A stretch of DNA of 38,738 nt from Aneurinibacillus danicus (GTDB taxonomy: Bacteria; Bacillota; Bacilli; Aneurinibacillales; Aneurinibacillaceae): contig NZ_BJXX01000151.1 of the NCBI RefSeq assembly GCF_007991215.1, forward strand, positions 1-38,738. Reading direction: 5' to 3'. Both the position numbers and the translations under genes were made by a program. This document shows positions 15,203 through 23,057 of the stretch, in pieces; within the stretch, counting starts at the first letter, position 1; each line of letters starts with the position of its first letter. The notes under the pieces were generated by a model that made no database searches, was not told the DNA's origin, and saw only the letters and a program-made list of their open reading frames with translations.

Positions 15203-17344
15203 TTATGCTTTCTTCATTACTTTAATTTCGCCTTGGTCTACATCGACTAGGATGTGTTTTACCTCCTCTTCCTCAATGACAAGATCGGCGATACCATCCT
15301 CTACATGCTGCTGGATCACGCGGCGCAGCGGGCGGGCACCGAAGGCACGGTCATATCCCAGTTCGGCCAGCTTCGCTTTCGCTTCCTCAGTAACGGTCAG
15401 TTCCACTCCCTGTTCTTCCAGATTTGAGGTAATGTCCCGCAGCATCAAATCGACAATGCGGACAAGATGATTTTCCGTCAGGTGGTTAAATGAAATCACC
15501 GCATCAAAACGGTTCAGGAATTCAGGTCTGAAATAAGAAGTGAGCGAGCCCATTACAGACGGAGTATCGTTCGCTTCCTCTGCCCCGAATCCGACCGTAA
15601 TTTTCTTCTCGGCTACTCCCGCGTTGCTTGTCGCAATAATGACGGTATCCTTAAAGTTTACGGTGCGTCCCTGGCTGTCGGTTAAGCGTCCGTCTTCAAG
15701 AATTTGCAAGAACATATTTTGCACGTCCGGATGCGCCTTTTCAATCTCGTCTAACAGGATAATGCTGTACGGATTTCGGCGAACACGCTCCGTCAATTGA
15801 CCTGCTTCTTCGTGACCGACATATCCCGGCGGGGAACCGATTAATTTGGAGACGGAGTGTTTCTCCATATACTCACTCATATCAAGGCGAATCATGGAAT
15901 CCTTCGTACCAAACAGCTCTTCGGCAAGCGCCTTCGTCAACTCGGTTTTCCCTACACCGGTTGGACCGACAAACAGGAAGGAGGCAATCGGTCTGTTTTT
16001 CGGTTTCAATCCTGCACGGCTGCGGCGAATCGCTTTCGATACCTGGCTGACCGCGTGGGATTGCCCGATTACTTTGCCTTCCAAATGCTCGGCCAGATTT
16101 TTCATTTTCGCCTGCTCATCACTTTGCAGCTTCTTCACAGGAACTCCTGTTTTGCGTTCAATGATTTCCTGAATGTCCTCTACAGTCACTACTGCCCGCT
16201 GCTCGTCTCCGTCCATTTGGTCGAGCTGTTCAAGAATGCGGTTTTCTTCATCGCGGAGCTTGGCCGCACGTTCATACTCTTCTTTAGCCGTAGCTTCTTT
16301 TTTCTCCTGGCTTACCCGAGCAAGACGGAAACGCAGTTCATCCGTATTTTGCCCGGAAGCACGCAAATTAACCTTTGAACCCGCTTCATCCAGGAGATCA
16401 ATCGCCTTGTCAGGCAGGAAGCGATCTTGAATGTAGCGGTGGGATAATTCAACGCAGGCACGGATGACTTCATCAGAATACGTTACCTGATGGTACGATT
16501 CATATTTTTGACGAATCCCTTGCAGAATCTGCATCGCTTCCTCCACTGTCGGCTCTTTGACGATGACAGGTTGGAAGCGGCGCTCCAGGGCAGCGTCTTT
16601 TTCAATCTTACGGTATTCTTTCAGGGTGGTAGCCCCGATGACTTGCAGCTCGCCACGGGCCAGCGCCGGTTTCAGAATGTTTCCGGCGTCCATTGATCCT
16701 TCGGCTGAGCCTGCGCCGACAAGAAGATGGATTTCATCGACAAACAAGATCACGTTTTTGCGGTTTTGCAGCTCCGCAATCATTTGTTTCATCTTCTCTT
16801 CGAACTGTCCGCGGATTCCGGTACCCGCCACAAGCGACGCCACATCAAGCGTATACACGATTTTGTCACGCAGCTTAGAAGGAACTTGTCCTTCTGCGAT
16901 TTTTAAAGCCAATCCTTCCGCGATCGCCGTTTTCCCTACCCCTGGCTCACCGATCAGAACAGGATTGTTTTTGTTACGGCGATTTAGAATTTCAATTACA
17001 CGCTCGATTTCGTCATCGCGTCCGATGACAGGATCAATGAGTCCCGCCCTGGCCGCTTCGCTCAAGTTGCGTCCGACGCCATCCAGAATGCCACCCTGAC
17101 CCGATGCTTGAGATTGAATATTTTCTTTGGCCATGTGTTGGTTCATCAAAGGCATTCCGAACCCTTTAAAAAACTCGTCGAATCCGGACATATGTGGGAA
17201 AGACCCTAAATTCATGCCTGCTCCCGTTTTATTCGTCATTTTTGCGTAGCAGTCATGACACAAATATAATCTTTGCAATTTATCTTGTCGTTGGATGTTT
17301 AAGAACACATTTGCTTGTTTTTGATTGCAGTGTTGACAAAGCAT
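15203..17344 (-). CDS. clpE: ATP-dependent Clp protease ATPase subunit ClpE
   Basis: A 713-residue Hsp100 unfoldase that feeds substrates to ClpP. The N-terminal zinc finger (Cys3, Cys6, Cys29, Cys32) distinguishes ClpE from ClpC. AAA domain 1 has GEPGVGKT (132-139) and the Walker B FVDEIHLL. The linker carries a UVR-type coiled segment (KEEYERAAKLRDEE). AAA domain 2 has GPTGVGKTELTKAL near residue 475, LLDEIEKAHPDV and the sensor region. In B. subtilis ClpE is a heat-induced disaggregase repressed by CtsR, and the promoter here carries two CtsR boxes. The gene is monocistronic. ATG at 17344 follows AAAGGAGG. Confidence 0.96.
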   Translation of the reverse strand: MLCQHCNQKQANVFLNIQRQDKLQRLYLCHDCYAKMTNKTGAGMNLGSFPHMSGFDEFFKGFGMPLMNQHMAKENIQSQASGQGGILDGVGRNLSEAARAGLIDPVIGRDDEIERVIEILNRRNKNNPVLIGEPGVGKTAIAEGLALKIAEGQVPSKLRDKIVYTLDVASLVAGTGIRGQFEEKMKQMIAELQNRKNVILFVDEIHLLVGAGSAEGSMDAGNILKPALARGELQVIGATTLKEYRKIEKDAALERRFQPVIVKEPTVEEAMQILQGIRQKYESYHQVTYSDEVIRACVELSHRYIQDRFLPDKAIDLLDEAGSKVNLRASGQNTDELRFRLARVSQEKKEATAKEEYERAAKLRDEENRILEQLDQMDGDEQRAVVTVEDIQEIIERKTGVPVKKLQSDEQAKMKNLAEHLEGKVIGQSHAVSQVSKAIRRSRAGLKPKNRPIASFLFVGPTGVGKTELTKALAEELFGTKDSMIRLDMSEYMEKHSVSKLIGSPPGYVGHEEAGQLTERVRRNPYSIILLDEIEKAHPDVQNMFLQILEDGRLTDSQGRTVNFKDTVIIATSNAGVAEKKITVGFGAEEANDTPSVMGSLTSYFRPEFLNRFDAVISFNHLTENHLVRIVDLMLRDITSNLEEQGVELTVTEEAKAKLAELGYDRAFGARPLRRVIQQHVEDGIADLVIEEEEVKHILVDVDQGEIKVMKKA

Positions 17345-17402
17345 AATCCGTTCCTCCTTTAAAGCACATAATGAATGAAATTCTTATTGATTGTTTTTTG
17401 AC

Positions 17403-17419
17403 TTTGACTTTCTTTGACC
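17403..17419. promoter_or_regulatory. CtsR operator, downstream copy
   Basis: TTTGACT-TTC-TTTGACC is a heptad direct repeat with three-base spacing, matching the CtsR box (RGTCAAA-N3-RGTCAAA on the clpE strand). A further overlapping half-site TTTGACT is at 17397-17403. It lies between the clpE -10 and the start codon. Confidence 0.9.
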
Positions 17420-17428
17420 TATGCCTTT

Positions 17429-17457
17429 ATTATAATTTGACCTTATTTGACTTTCAA
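17429..17457 (-). promoter_or_regulatory. SigA promoter of clpE
   Basis: On the minus strand TTGAAA (17457-17452) and TATAAT (17434-17429) are separated by exactly 17 bases. The upstream CtsR box fills the spacer, as expected for direct occlusion of RNA polymerase. Confidence 0.88.
17436..17452. promoter_or_regulatory. CtsR operator, spacer copy
   Basis: TTTGACC-TTA-TTTGACT is a second heptad repeat with three-base spacing. It lies within the -35/-10 spacer of the clpE promoter. Two boxes suggest tight repression that is relieved by heat. Confidence 0.92.
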
Positions 17458-17570
17458 GAGCTAATTTATAGAAATGAAAAAGTGAATCAAAACAGGAAAA
17501 ACCACCCTGGTTGAAGGATGGTCTTCTCGAACTCTTTTCCTTTTACAGTTTTATCGCTTGTATGGATGCC

Positions 17571-17590
17571 AGTATACTAAGTATGTACTT
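17571..17590. promoter_or_regulatory. Auxiliary operator-like repeat upstream of the HxlR gene
   Basis: AGTATACTAAGTATGTACTT contains two AGTATACT/AGTATGTACT-like half-sites, related to the dyad at 17600-17621. Confidence 0.45.
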
Positions 17591-17599
17591 TAATAAAAT

Positions 17600-17621
17600 A
17601 TAGTATCAAAAAGTATACTAT
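17600..17621 (+). promoter_or_regulatory. Probable HxlR operator 1
   Basis: ATAGTAT-CAAAAAGT-ATACTAT is a 7-bp perfect dyad that ends four bases before a TATAAT -10 (17626-17631) of the HxlR gene. A near-identical copy in reverse orientation lies at 18196-18216. Autoregulation is the natural reading. Confidence 0.7.
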
Positions 17622-17650
17622 GGTTTATAATAAACGTCGAGGTGAAACGA

Positions 17651-18016
17651 ATGGGACGTTTTCATGATAAAACATTTAACTGTGAAAAAGAATTGACTCT
17701 TTCCGTCATCGGCGGAAAGTGGAAGATGATTATTTTGTGGCATTTAGGGAAAAGTGGTACAAAGCGGTTTAGCGAACTGAAAGCCCTTATCCCCGGCATT
17801 ACACAAAAAATGCTGGTCAACCATCTGCGGGAGCTGGAAGAAGATCAGATTGTTCACCGCAAAGTTTATCCCGTTGTTCCGCCAAAAGTGGAATATTCAC
17901 TGACAGAACTGGGAAAAAGCTTAATGCCTGTCCTTGATGCCATGTATGAATGGGGTAAAAACTATATGGAAACGGTCATGCAGAAGCAGGAAGAAAAGAG
18001 CAAGTCCGTCCGGTAG
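17651..18016 (+). CDS. HxlR/DUF24 family transcriptional regulator
   Basis: A 121-residue winged-helix protein of the HxlR (DUF24) family: [18 protein letters not shown] (about 15-32), [35 protein letters not shown] (recognition helix and wing) and [21 protein letters not shown]. The conserved N-terminal cysteine of the family is present (Cys11, in FNCEKELTL) and is the only cysteine, fitting one-Cys redox or electrophile sensors such as YodB rather than two-Cys HypR. ATG at 17651 is preferred, with GAGG eight bases upstream; the GTG at 17642 is nearly in the site. It probably controls itself and the hydrolase/GNAT operon downstream. Confidence 0.88.
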   Translation: MGRFHDKTFNCEKELTLSVIGGKWKMIILWHLGKSGTKRFSELKALIPGITQKMLVNHLRELEEDQIVHRKVYPVVPPKVEYSLTELGKSLMPVLDAMYEWGKNYMETVMQKQEEKSKSVR

Positions 18017-18043
18017 CAAAAACGCTCCCTCTTTTATGGATTC

Positions 18044-18094
18044 AAAAAAACAACGCGCAGTGACCTTTATAAAAGGAACTGCACGTTGTTTTTT
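18044..18094 (+). terminator. Terminator after the HxlR gene
   Basis: AAAAAACAACG.GCAGT / ACTGC.CGTTGTTTTTT forms a long hairpin with one mismatch and ends in T6. It separates the regulator from the next operon, which therefore needs its own promoter. Confidence 0.82.
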
Positions 18095-18195
18095 ACGCAT
18101 ATACGGTGACATTGCCTATATATAAGAACGTTCCAGCAGAGATACTCTGAGAGGTGTATCTTTCTTTTCGATCCCCTTTTTTGCTTTATTTCTAT

Positions 18196-18216
18196 ATAGT
18201 ATACTTTTCATACTAT
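18196..18216 (-). promoter_or_regulatory. Probable HxlR operator 2
   Basis: On the plus strand ATAGTAT-ACTTTTC-ATACTAT; on the minus strand it reads ATAGTATGAAAAGTATACTAT, which differs from operator 1 only by C to G and one A fewer in the spacer. It ends about 20 bases upstream of the candidate -35 of the hydrolase operon. Confidence 0.7.
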
Positions 18217-18235
18217 GTTACATAAAAGTGTGTAC

Positions 18236-18263
18236 TTGCTCAAATTTATTATATGTCTAATAA
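18236..18263 (+). promoter_or_regulatory. Candidate promoter of the hydrolase/GNAT operon
   Basis: TTGCTC (18236-18241) and TAATAA (18258-18263) with a 16-base spacer, downstream of operator 2. Both hexamers are imperfect, consistent with a regulated promoter. Confidence 0.45.
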
Positions 18264-18336
18264 TATCGATAGCACTCATAACTAACAAGGATTGAAGGAA
18301 ATTTGTTAAATTAATGATAAAAGAGGTGGAAAAGCA

Positions 18337-19224
18337 ATGCAACTGAGGGTCTCAGCGGTTCAATATCATCTTCATACTATACAGTCTTTTGAAGAATTTG
18401 CCAAACAAGTCGAACATTATATTAAAACAGCCGAGGAATTCGGTGCAGAATTTGTGCTATTCCCCGAATTTTTCACGACGCAATTGATGTCCATCGGGGA
18501 TAATCAAGGGCATGCTTTAACCATTAATGATTTGCCTGACTTTACAGAACAATATCGTGACTTATTCTCATCCTTTGCGAAGCAAACAAAGATGCATATT
18601 ATTGGGGGAACCCATGTCATTCGTAAAGGCAATCACTTATACAATGTCGCTCATTTATTTTACCCGGATGGAAGAATCGCAGAACAGCCTAAGCTTCACA
18701 TCACACCAACAGAAGTCAAGGAGTGGAACATGACGCCAGGCGAAAGTTTACAGGTATTTGAGACAGAGAAAGGCACGATTGCCATGCTTACCTGCTACGA
18801 CATAGAATTTCCGGAAATTGTTCGGATGGCGAAGGCGAAAGGCGCTGATGTTATTTTCTGTCCCTCCTGTACCGATGATCGTCATGGGTTCCACCGCGTC
18901 CGTTATACAAGCCATGCCAGAGCGGTGGAAAATCAAGTTTATGTCGTAACTACAGGAACAGTAGGTTCGCTTCCTACGGTTGACTTTATGCGTGCGAATT
19001 TTGGGCAAGCGGCGGTGATTACACCAAACGATATTCCATTCCCTCCCCGCGGCATCCTGGTCGAGGGAGAACTGAATAATGATATGATTGTTACCGCTGA
19101 CTTAAATCTTGAACTATTATATCAGGTTCGTGAAAGCGGTTCTGTGACTACATGGCGTGATCGTCGTATCGATCTCTATCCGGATTGGAATGAAGAGGAA
19201 CCTATCCGCGTTACGGAGGAATAG
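18337..19224 (+). CDS. Carbon-nitrogen hydrolase (nitrilase superfamily)
   Basis: A 295-residue nitrilase-fold enzyme with the complete Glu-Lys-Cys triad: Glu44 (LFPEFF), Lys119 (PKLHITPTE) and Cys153 (LTCYDIEFPE). It is an amidase-branch member rather than a true nitrilase, by overall look. The substrate is unknown. It resembles the hydrolase half of the YhcX-like GNAT/C-N hydrolase fusion proteins known in Bacillus, and here it is directly followed by a separate GNAT gene (ATG five bases after the stop). It is cytoplasmic, with no signal peptide. It likely forms an operon of three under HxlR control. Confidence 0.88.
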   Translation: MQLRVSAVQYHLHTIQSFEEFAKQVEHYIKTAEEFGAEFVLFPEFFTTQLMSIGDNQGHALTINDLPDFTEQYRDLFSSFAKQTKMHIIGGTHVIRKGNHLYNVAHLFYPDGRIAEQPKLHITPTEVKEWNMTPGESLQVFETEKGTIAMLTCYDIEFPEIVRMAKAKGADVIFCPSCTDDRHGFHRVRYTSHARAVENQVYVVTTGTVGSLPTVDFMRANFGQAAVITPNDIPFPPRGILVEGELNNDMIVTADLNLELLYQVRESGSVTTWRDRRIDLYPDWNEEEPIRVTEE

Positions 19225-19228
19225 AAGA

Positions 19229-19915
19229 ATGTATCGAAAAGAGTTTTATGTTTTTGATCACGATCGACCTGTCTCCGCGGTCATCCGGAATTACAAAGAA
19301 GCTGACTTTCCTGGTTTAATTCACATTCAACAGGAAAGTTTTCCTCCGCCGTTCCCATCTGAATTATGGTGGAACAAGGAACAATTGCATAACCATGTTA
19401 CTTTGTTCCCCGAAGGAGCCTTATGCATTGAGGTTAATGGTGAAATCGCAGGATCGATGACCGGATTGCTTGTTGACTTTGATCCGGAGCATCCGGAACA
19501 TACATGGGAAGAGATTACGGATAATGGGTATATTCGAAACCATAATCCAAATGGGAATACACTGTATGTCGTCGATATTAGCGTGCGTCCCTCCTACCGG
19601 AAATTAGGATTAGGAAAATGGCTGTTGTTATCCATGTATAACGTCGTTATTCAAAAAGGATTGGAACGGTTGTTAGGCGGCGGAAGAATGCCTGGATATC
19701 ATAAAAAAGCGAATGAGATGACGCCGGAACAGTATCTTGAAGCTGTCGTAAAAGGTGAGCTAAAAGATCCCGTCATCACCTTCTTGCTTCGCTGTGGCCG
19801 TACTCCTGTTAAAGTGGTGGCGAACTATTTAGAGGATGAGGAATCGTGTAATTATGGAGTACTTATGGAGTGGAAAAATCCTTTTTATACATCAATATCT
19901 AAACAAGGAGAATGA
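19229..19915 (+). CDS. GNAT family N-acetyltransferase
   Basis: A 228-residue GNAT protein. The acetyl-CoA binding motif A is VVDISVRPSYRKLGLGKWLL (Q/RxxGxG/A core, here RKLGLGK). The N-terminal part has FPGLIHIQQESFPPPFPSELWW. ATG at 19229 follows GGAGG from the end of the hydrolase gene; the longer frame from 19157 lies inside that gene and is rejected. It overlaps the next gene by its ATGA-type junction. By analogy with YhcX fusions, this acetyltransferase and the hydrolase probably act on the same metabolite; the order is inverted relative to the fusion. Confidence 0.85.
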   Translation: MYRKEFYVFDHDRPVSAVIRNYKEADFPGLIHIQQESFPPPFPSELWWNKEQLHNHVTLFPEGALCIEVNGEIAGSMTGLLVDFDPEHPEHTWEEITDNGYIRNHNPNGNTLYVVDISVRPSYRKLGLGKWLLLSMYNVVIQKGLERLLGGGRMPGYHKKANEMTPEQYLEAVVKGELKDPVITFLLRCGRTPVKVVANYLEDEESCNYGVLMEWKNPFYTSISKQGE

Positions 19916-19920
19916 TAAAA

Positions 19921-20592
19921 ATGGAATATCGCAGAATTACGAATATACAAGATCCTTTGTTTAAGCAAATGCATCAATTCATGCAAGACGTGTTTCCTCC
20001 CGAAGAAGTATTGGAATTTGATCTTTGGAAAGAACCTTTGGAAGATCCGGGAATTCGTGTCTTTGTTGCTGTTTATGAAGGGAAGGTAGTAGGGGCGACG
20101 GAGTACCGCTATTATGAAGATTTTAATGTCGCGATGACAGATTTTACGATTATTGGTCAGGCAGGCCTCGGTATCGGCCGATTTTTAGCCCAAAAGAGGC
20201 TGGAGGATTTAAATTCCTTGGCCGCAGCAAATGGAAAGCAGTTATATGGAATGTTTGCCGAAATTTATGATCCTTATCGGGTAGAGCATTTTGAATTTGG
20301 CGGGATTAAACCTATGGATCCCTATGTTCGTCGTGAGGTATTATCACATCTTGGTTATAAACGCCTTGATTTCCCTTATGTCCACCCATCCTGGAATAAT
20401 GATGGAGAGGCTGTAACAGGGCTTGACCTTTGTTTCCTTCCGATGAACGATAATGTGGATGAACTTAAAACGGATCTTATCGTGAAGTTCTTGAAACGTT
20501 ATTATTCCGTCTTATCGAACAAACCGAAATCGTGGCATGAAATGATTGAAACTCTGGAAGTAAAAGATACGGTAACACTATTACCAATTTAG
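19921..20592 (+). CDS. Second, divergent GNAT-like protein
   Basis: A 223-residue protein with a GNAT-like fold: N-terminal MHQFMQDVFPPEEVLEF, central strand VFVAVYEGKVVGATEYRYY, and a motif A-like GQAGLGIGRFLAQKRLEDL. The C-terminal half is longer than in simple GNATs and unfamiliar. ATG at 19921 has AAGGAG ten bases upstream; an ATG at 19912 overlapping the previous stop is too close to that site. It is the last gene of the hydrolase/GNAT/GNAT operon. No terminator hairpin is evident in the 120-base gap before the convergent GDSL gene. Confidence 0.65.
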   Translation: MEYRRITNIQDPLFKQMHQFMQDVFPPEEVLEFDLWKEPLEDPGIRVFVAVYEGKVVGATEYRYYEDFNVAMTDFTIIGQAGLGIGRFLAQKRLEDLNSLAAANGKQLYGMFAEIYDPYRVEHFEFGGIKPMDPYVRREVLSHLGYKRLDFPYVHPSWNNDGEAVTGLDLCFLPMNDNVDELKTDLIVKFLKRYYSVLSNKPKSWHEMIETLEVKDTVTLLPI

Positions 20593-20712
20593 TGGATACA
20601 AAACAATATAGCCAATAAAATAGTGTAATTTGTTGTAAATACCGGAAGCCATGTACTTCCCCCCTTTTACATAAGAGATGCATGAGATGATGGGTACGGG
20701 ATTGGGCAAATG

Positions 20713-21369
20713 TTAAGGTTTAGCATCTAAACTTCTAATGGTTTCTGCAATTACGCGATGACCTTTATAGTTTGGGTGCTTGCCATCGATAAATAACAAT
20801 GTACTTTCCTGATGTAAAAAGGCAGCATATACAGGGGCAATCTTTGTATGGGAGTCGGCTGCCTTATGGAGAATTTGATTTAGTTTTTTCACCGACTGCC
20901 GGGCCAGGGGGAATTCAGGCAGAGGATTATAGAGTTCGATATAGCGGAGCATATAAGGAGCAGTGGAGGATTTTTTTATGTTTTTAATACTTTGATCGAT
21001 AAAAAGAAAATTATGGCGAAAATTTTGAAGCGCCATTTCTACTGCTTTTTTATTCTTCGTTTTATCATAAACACGGCCTGCCTGAAGTAAATCGTTTCCA
21101 CCAATGGAGCATGTGATGATATCTGCTGTCTGTATGGCTTTGAAAAAGGTGGCGTCATTTCTGAGCCTGTGTAACAATTGTTGACTTGTCCAGCCTGTCT
21201 TTCCTAAATTGCGAAAAATGACACGTGTTTTCCAATCTTTTTCTATGAAATCTCGATACTGATAAGCATATCCATAATTAAACCAGGCTCCAATCCCTGC
21301 GGTAATAGAGTCTCCTATGGCCGTGTAACGTAGAGGTGATAAAGGATGGATCATCATGACCTTACTCAT
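20713..21369 (-). CDS. SGNH/GDSL-family hydrolase
   Basis: A 218-residue esterase-type SGNH hydrolase: block I YTAIGDSITAGIG (nucleophile Ser in GDSI), block II Gly in NLGKTGWTS, block III GGND, and block V DGKHPNYKGH with the catalytic Asp and His. No signal peptide is visible, since the N-terminus MSKVMMIHPLSPLRYTAIGD runs straight into block I, so it is intracellular or spore-associated. The substrate may be a lipid or acetylated sugar. B. subtilis has similar sporulation-linked GDSL enzymes (the YcsK/LipC type), but assignment to them is a guess. Start at 21369; the ribosome binding site is modest. Confidence 0.82.
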   Translation of the reverse strand: MSKVMMIHPLSPLRYTAIGDSITAGIGAWFNYGYAYQYRDFIEKDWKTRVIFRNLGKTGWTSQQLLHRLRNDATFFKAIQTADIITCSIGGNDLLQAGRVYDKTKNKKAVEMALQNFRHNFLFIDQSIKNIKKSSTAPYMLRYIELYNPLPEFPLARQSVKKLNQILHKAADSHTKIAPVYAAFLHQESTLLFIDGKHPNYKGHRVIAETIRSLDAKP

Positions 21370-21645
21370 GTACTCTTTGCATCTCCCCTATCCTGTACTA
21401 TACTATATTGTATTGGTAAAAATTTTGATATGTAACGAGGCGATAGCATACATTTTGAATTCCGCTGTCCTAAAAATGTTAAATGTAGTACTTCCTTTTG
21501 CTTGTTTACTAACGCGACAAGATTTTGTTTACATGCCCTTATAAAACAGGGCGGAAATTTAGGTATCTCCCTTCTCCTATTACATCCCCATTCACTCCAT
21601 TTTTCATATACTGGTACTAACCATGTAGGAAGAGGAGGCTGATTT

Positions 21646-22686
21646 ATGGCAAAACGTTACCTGATTCATGTAAAAGCCAACATGAATCAGGCCCGTAAAG
21701 TCTGTATGAAGCAGAATGGGATTGAGATTTTGTACTGCCACAAGCATTTCCCTTTCATCGTTGCTGATGTTGAGAACATCAAATTTTTTAGTAAGCATCC
21801 CGCTTTTTCCCTTGTTGAGGAGGACATTCAAATCCGGGTACACCGGGCCGCCCCCTCTATCCTCAATCCGTCTGCATCCCCCATCCCCTGGAACATTCAG
21901 ATCGTTCATGCACCGGACGCCTGGCCCAAAAGTACAGGGAAGGGTGTTCGTGTAGGCGTACTGGATACCGGCATTGCCTCCTCGCATCCGGCTCTGCGCG
22001 GCCGTGTTGCCGGAGGATACAATATCATTGCACAAAACCGCAATTTTACAGATGATAACGGACACGGCACTCATGTAGCTGGCATTATCGCCGCCAGCGG
22101 TCGAGCCGGTGGCCTTTATGGAGTTGCTCCAGAAGCGAAGCTCTACGGGATTAAAGTGATGGATCGGGACGGCAGCGGGAGAATTAGCGATGTAATCAGG
22201 GGCATTGAATGGGCGATGGATAACCATATACAAGTGCTGAATATGAGCCTTGGAGACAGCAACTATAACGCCGCCCTGGAATACGCGACACGAAAAGCTC
22301 ACCAGAAGGGAATGATTTTGGTTGCATCGGCAGGAAACGACGGGGAACGCAGCGGGCTTGTGGATTATCCGGCACGTTTTCCGTGGGTCATCTCAGTCGG
22401 GGCGGTTGACCGGGAGATGAAGCGGGCTTCCTTTTCAAGCACAAGAGGTCCGGTCGACATGATGGCACCTGGAGTAGACATAAGAAGCAGCTGGAGAAGC
22501 GGATATAGGACGGAGAGCGGTACGTCGATGTCAGCCGCGCATGTTAGCGGTGGAGCGGCTCTCGTGCTTGGCCGCCATCCTGAGCTGAATGGCGCTAGGG
22601 CTGAGAGTTATTTGAAGCGCCTGAATAAGCGGAGTGGAGCACGAAAGGGATACGGGCTCCTGAATTTTTCTCCCCTTTCAAAGTAA
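21646..22686 (+). CDS. Subtilisin-like serine protease without a signal peptide
   Basis: A 346-residue S8 peptidase. The catalytic triad is Asp107 (VLDTGIASSHP), His140 (DNGHGTHVAG) and Ser294 (ESGTSMSAAHVSGG), with Asn231 (ASAGND) as oxyanion residue. Residues 1-85 look like an I9-type propeptide (YLIHVKANMNQARKV; FPFIVADVENI), yet no hydrophobic signal sequence precedes it, unlike secreted subtilisins. It may be a cytoplasmic or spore-associated protease. AGAGGAGG lies before the ATG. It is followed by a bidirectional terminator shared with the Hsp20-like gene. Confidence 0.9.
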   Translation: MAKRYLIHVKANMNQARKVCMKQNGIEILYCHKHFPFIVADVENIKFFSKHPAFSLVEEDIQIRVHRAAPSILNPSASPIPWNIQIVHAPDAWPKSTGKGVRVGVLDTGIASSHPALRGRVAGGYNIIAQNRNFTDDNGHGTHVAGIIAASGRAGGLYGVAPEAKLYGIKVMDRDGSGRISDVIRGIEWAMDNHIQVLNMSLGDSNYNAALEYATRKAHQKGMILVASAGNDGERSGLVDYPARFPWVISVGAVDREMKRASFSSTRGPVDMMAPGVDIRSSWRSGYRTESGTSMSAAHVSGGAALVLGRHPELNGARAESYLKRLNKRSGARKGYGLLNFSPLSK

Positions 22687-22719
22687 GAGGATATTCTCTT
22701 CCCTCCTGCATCTGCGATA

Positions 22720-22755
22720 AAAAAACGCTACGGAAACCAATCCATAGCGTTTTTT
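22720..22755. terminator. Bidirectional terminator between protease and Hsp20-like gene
   Basis: AAAAAACGCTA / TAGCGTTTTTT, an 11-bp stem with inner pairing, flanked by A and T runs suitable for both converging genes. Confidence 0.85.
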
Positions 22756-22756
22756 G

Positions 22757-23056
22757 TTATTCAACAGAAATGCTGTGCCGTTTATGCCAGAGGTGTATGG
22801 CCGTCTCGTCAATGCTTCGTAGTGGAATGAACACCGTTAGCGTGTTATCACGGAGGGTTGCCCGTATCTTTTCTGTTTTTGTGTTTTCTGGTAATGCTAT
22901 ACTTTTTATAAGGCTCCCGGGTTTATGTGCAGCTAGAATGGATAACGAACCTTGTGCAACTTCCACTTGTATATCTTTATGGCTGTATCCCGGCAATCTC
23001 AACTGAACAATCATTTCCTTTTCCTTTTTCTCGATATGGACAACTCCTGTGTTCAT
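22757..23056 (-). CDS. Small Hsp20/alpha-crystallin-like protein
   Basis: A short alpha-crystallin-type domain: MIVQLRLPGYSHKDIQVEVA, a middle strand SLSILAAHK, IALPENTKTEKIRATLRDNTL and VFIPL. From the ATG at 23056 it has 99 residues, lacking most N-terminal and C-terminal arms of typical small heat shock proteins; B. subtilis CotP-like spore proteins are similarly reduced. The ATG has no clear ribosome binding site at normal spacing. The frame is open upstream to a TAG, and the strong GAGGAAAGGGG site lies eight bases before an ATA at 23098, which could be a non-standard start adding 14 residues. A CarD remnant overlaps the upstream part. Confidence 0.7.
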   Translation of the reverse strand: MNTGVVHIEKKEKEMIVQLRLPGYSHKDIQVEVAQGSLSILAAHKPGSLIKSIALPENTKTEKIRATLRDNTLTVFIPLRSIDETAIHLWHKRHSISVE

Positions 23057-23057
23057 C

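Noticed and set aside
17497-17525. Weak hairpin ACCACCCT / AGGATGGT between clpE and the HxlR gene
   Set aside because: It contains a mismatch and no gene needs a terminator at this place; it is too weak to call.
19157-19228. Upstream extension of the first GNAT gene
   Set aside because: It lies inside the hydrolase gene and before the GGAGG that serves ATG 19229.
21356-21544. 62-codon plus-strand hydrophobic frame between the GDSL and subtilase genes
   Set aside because: It overlaps the start of the GDSL gene and has no convincing ribosome binding site or recognisable sequence.
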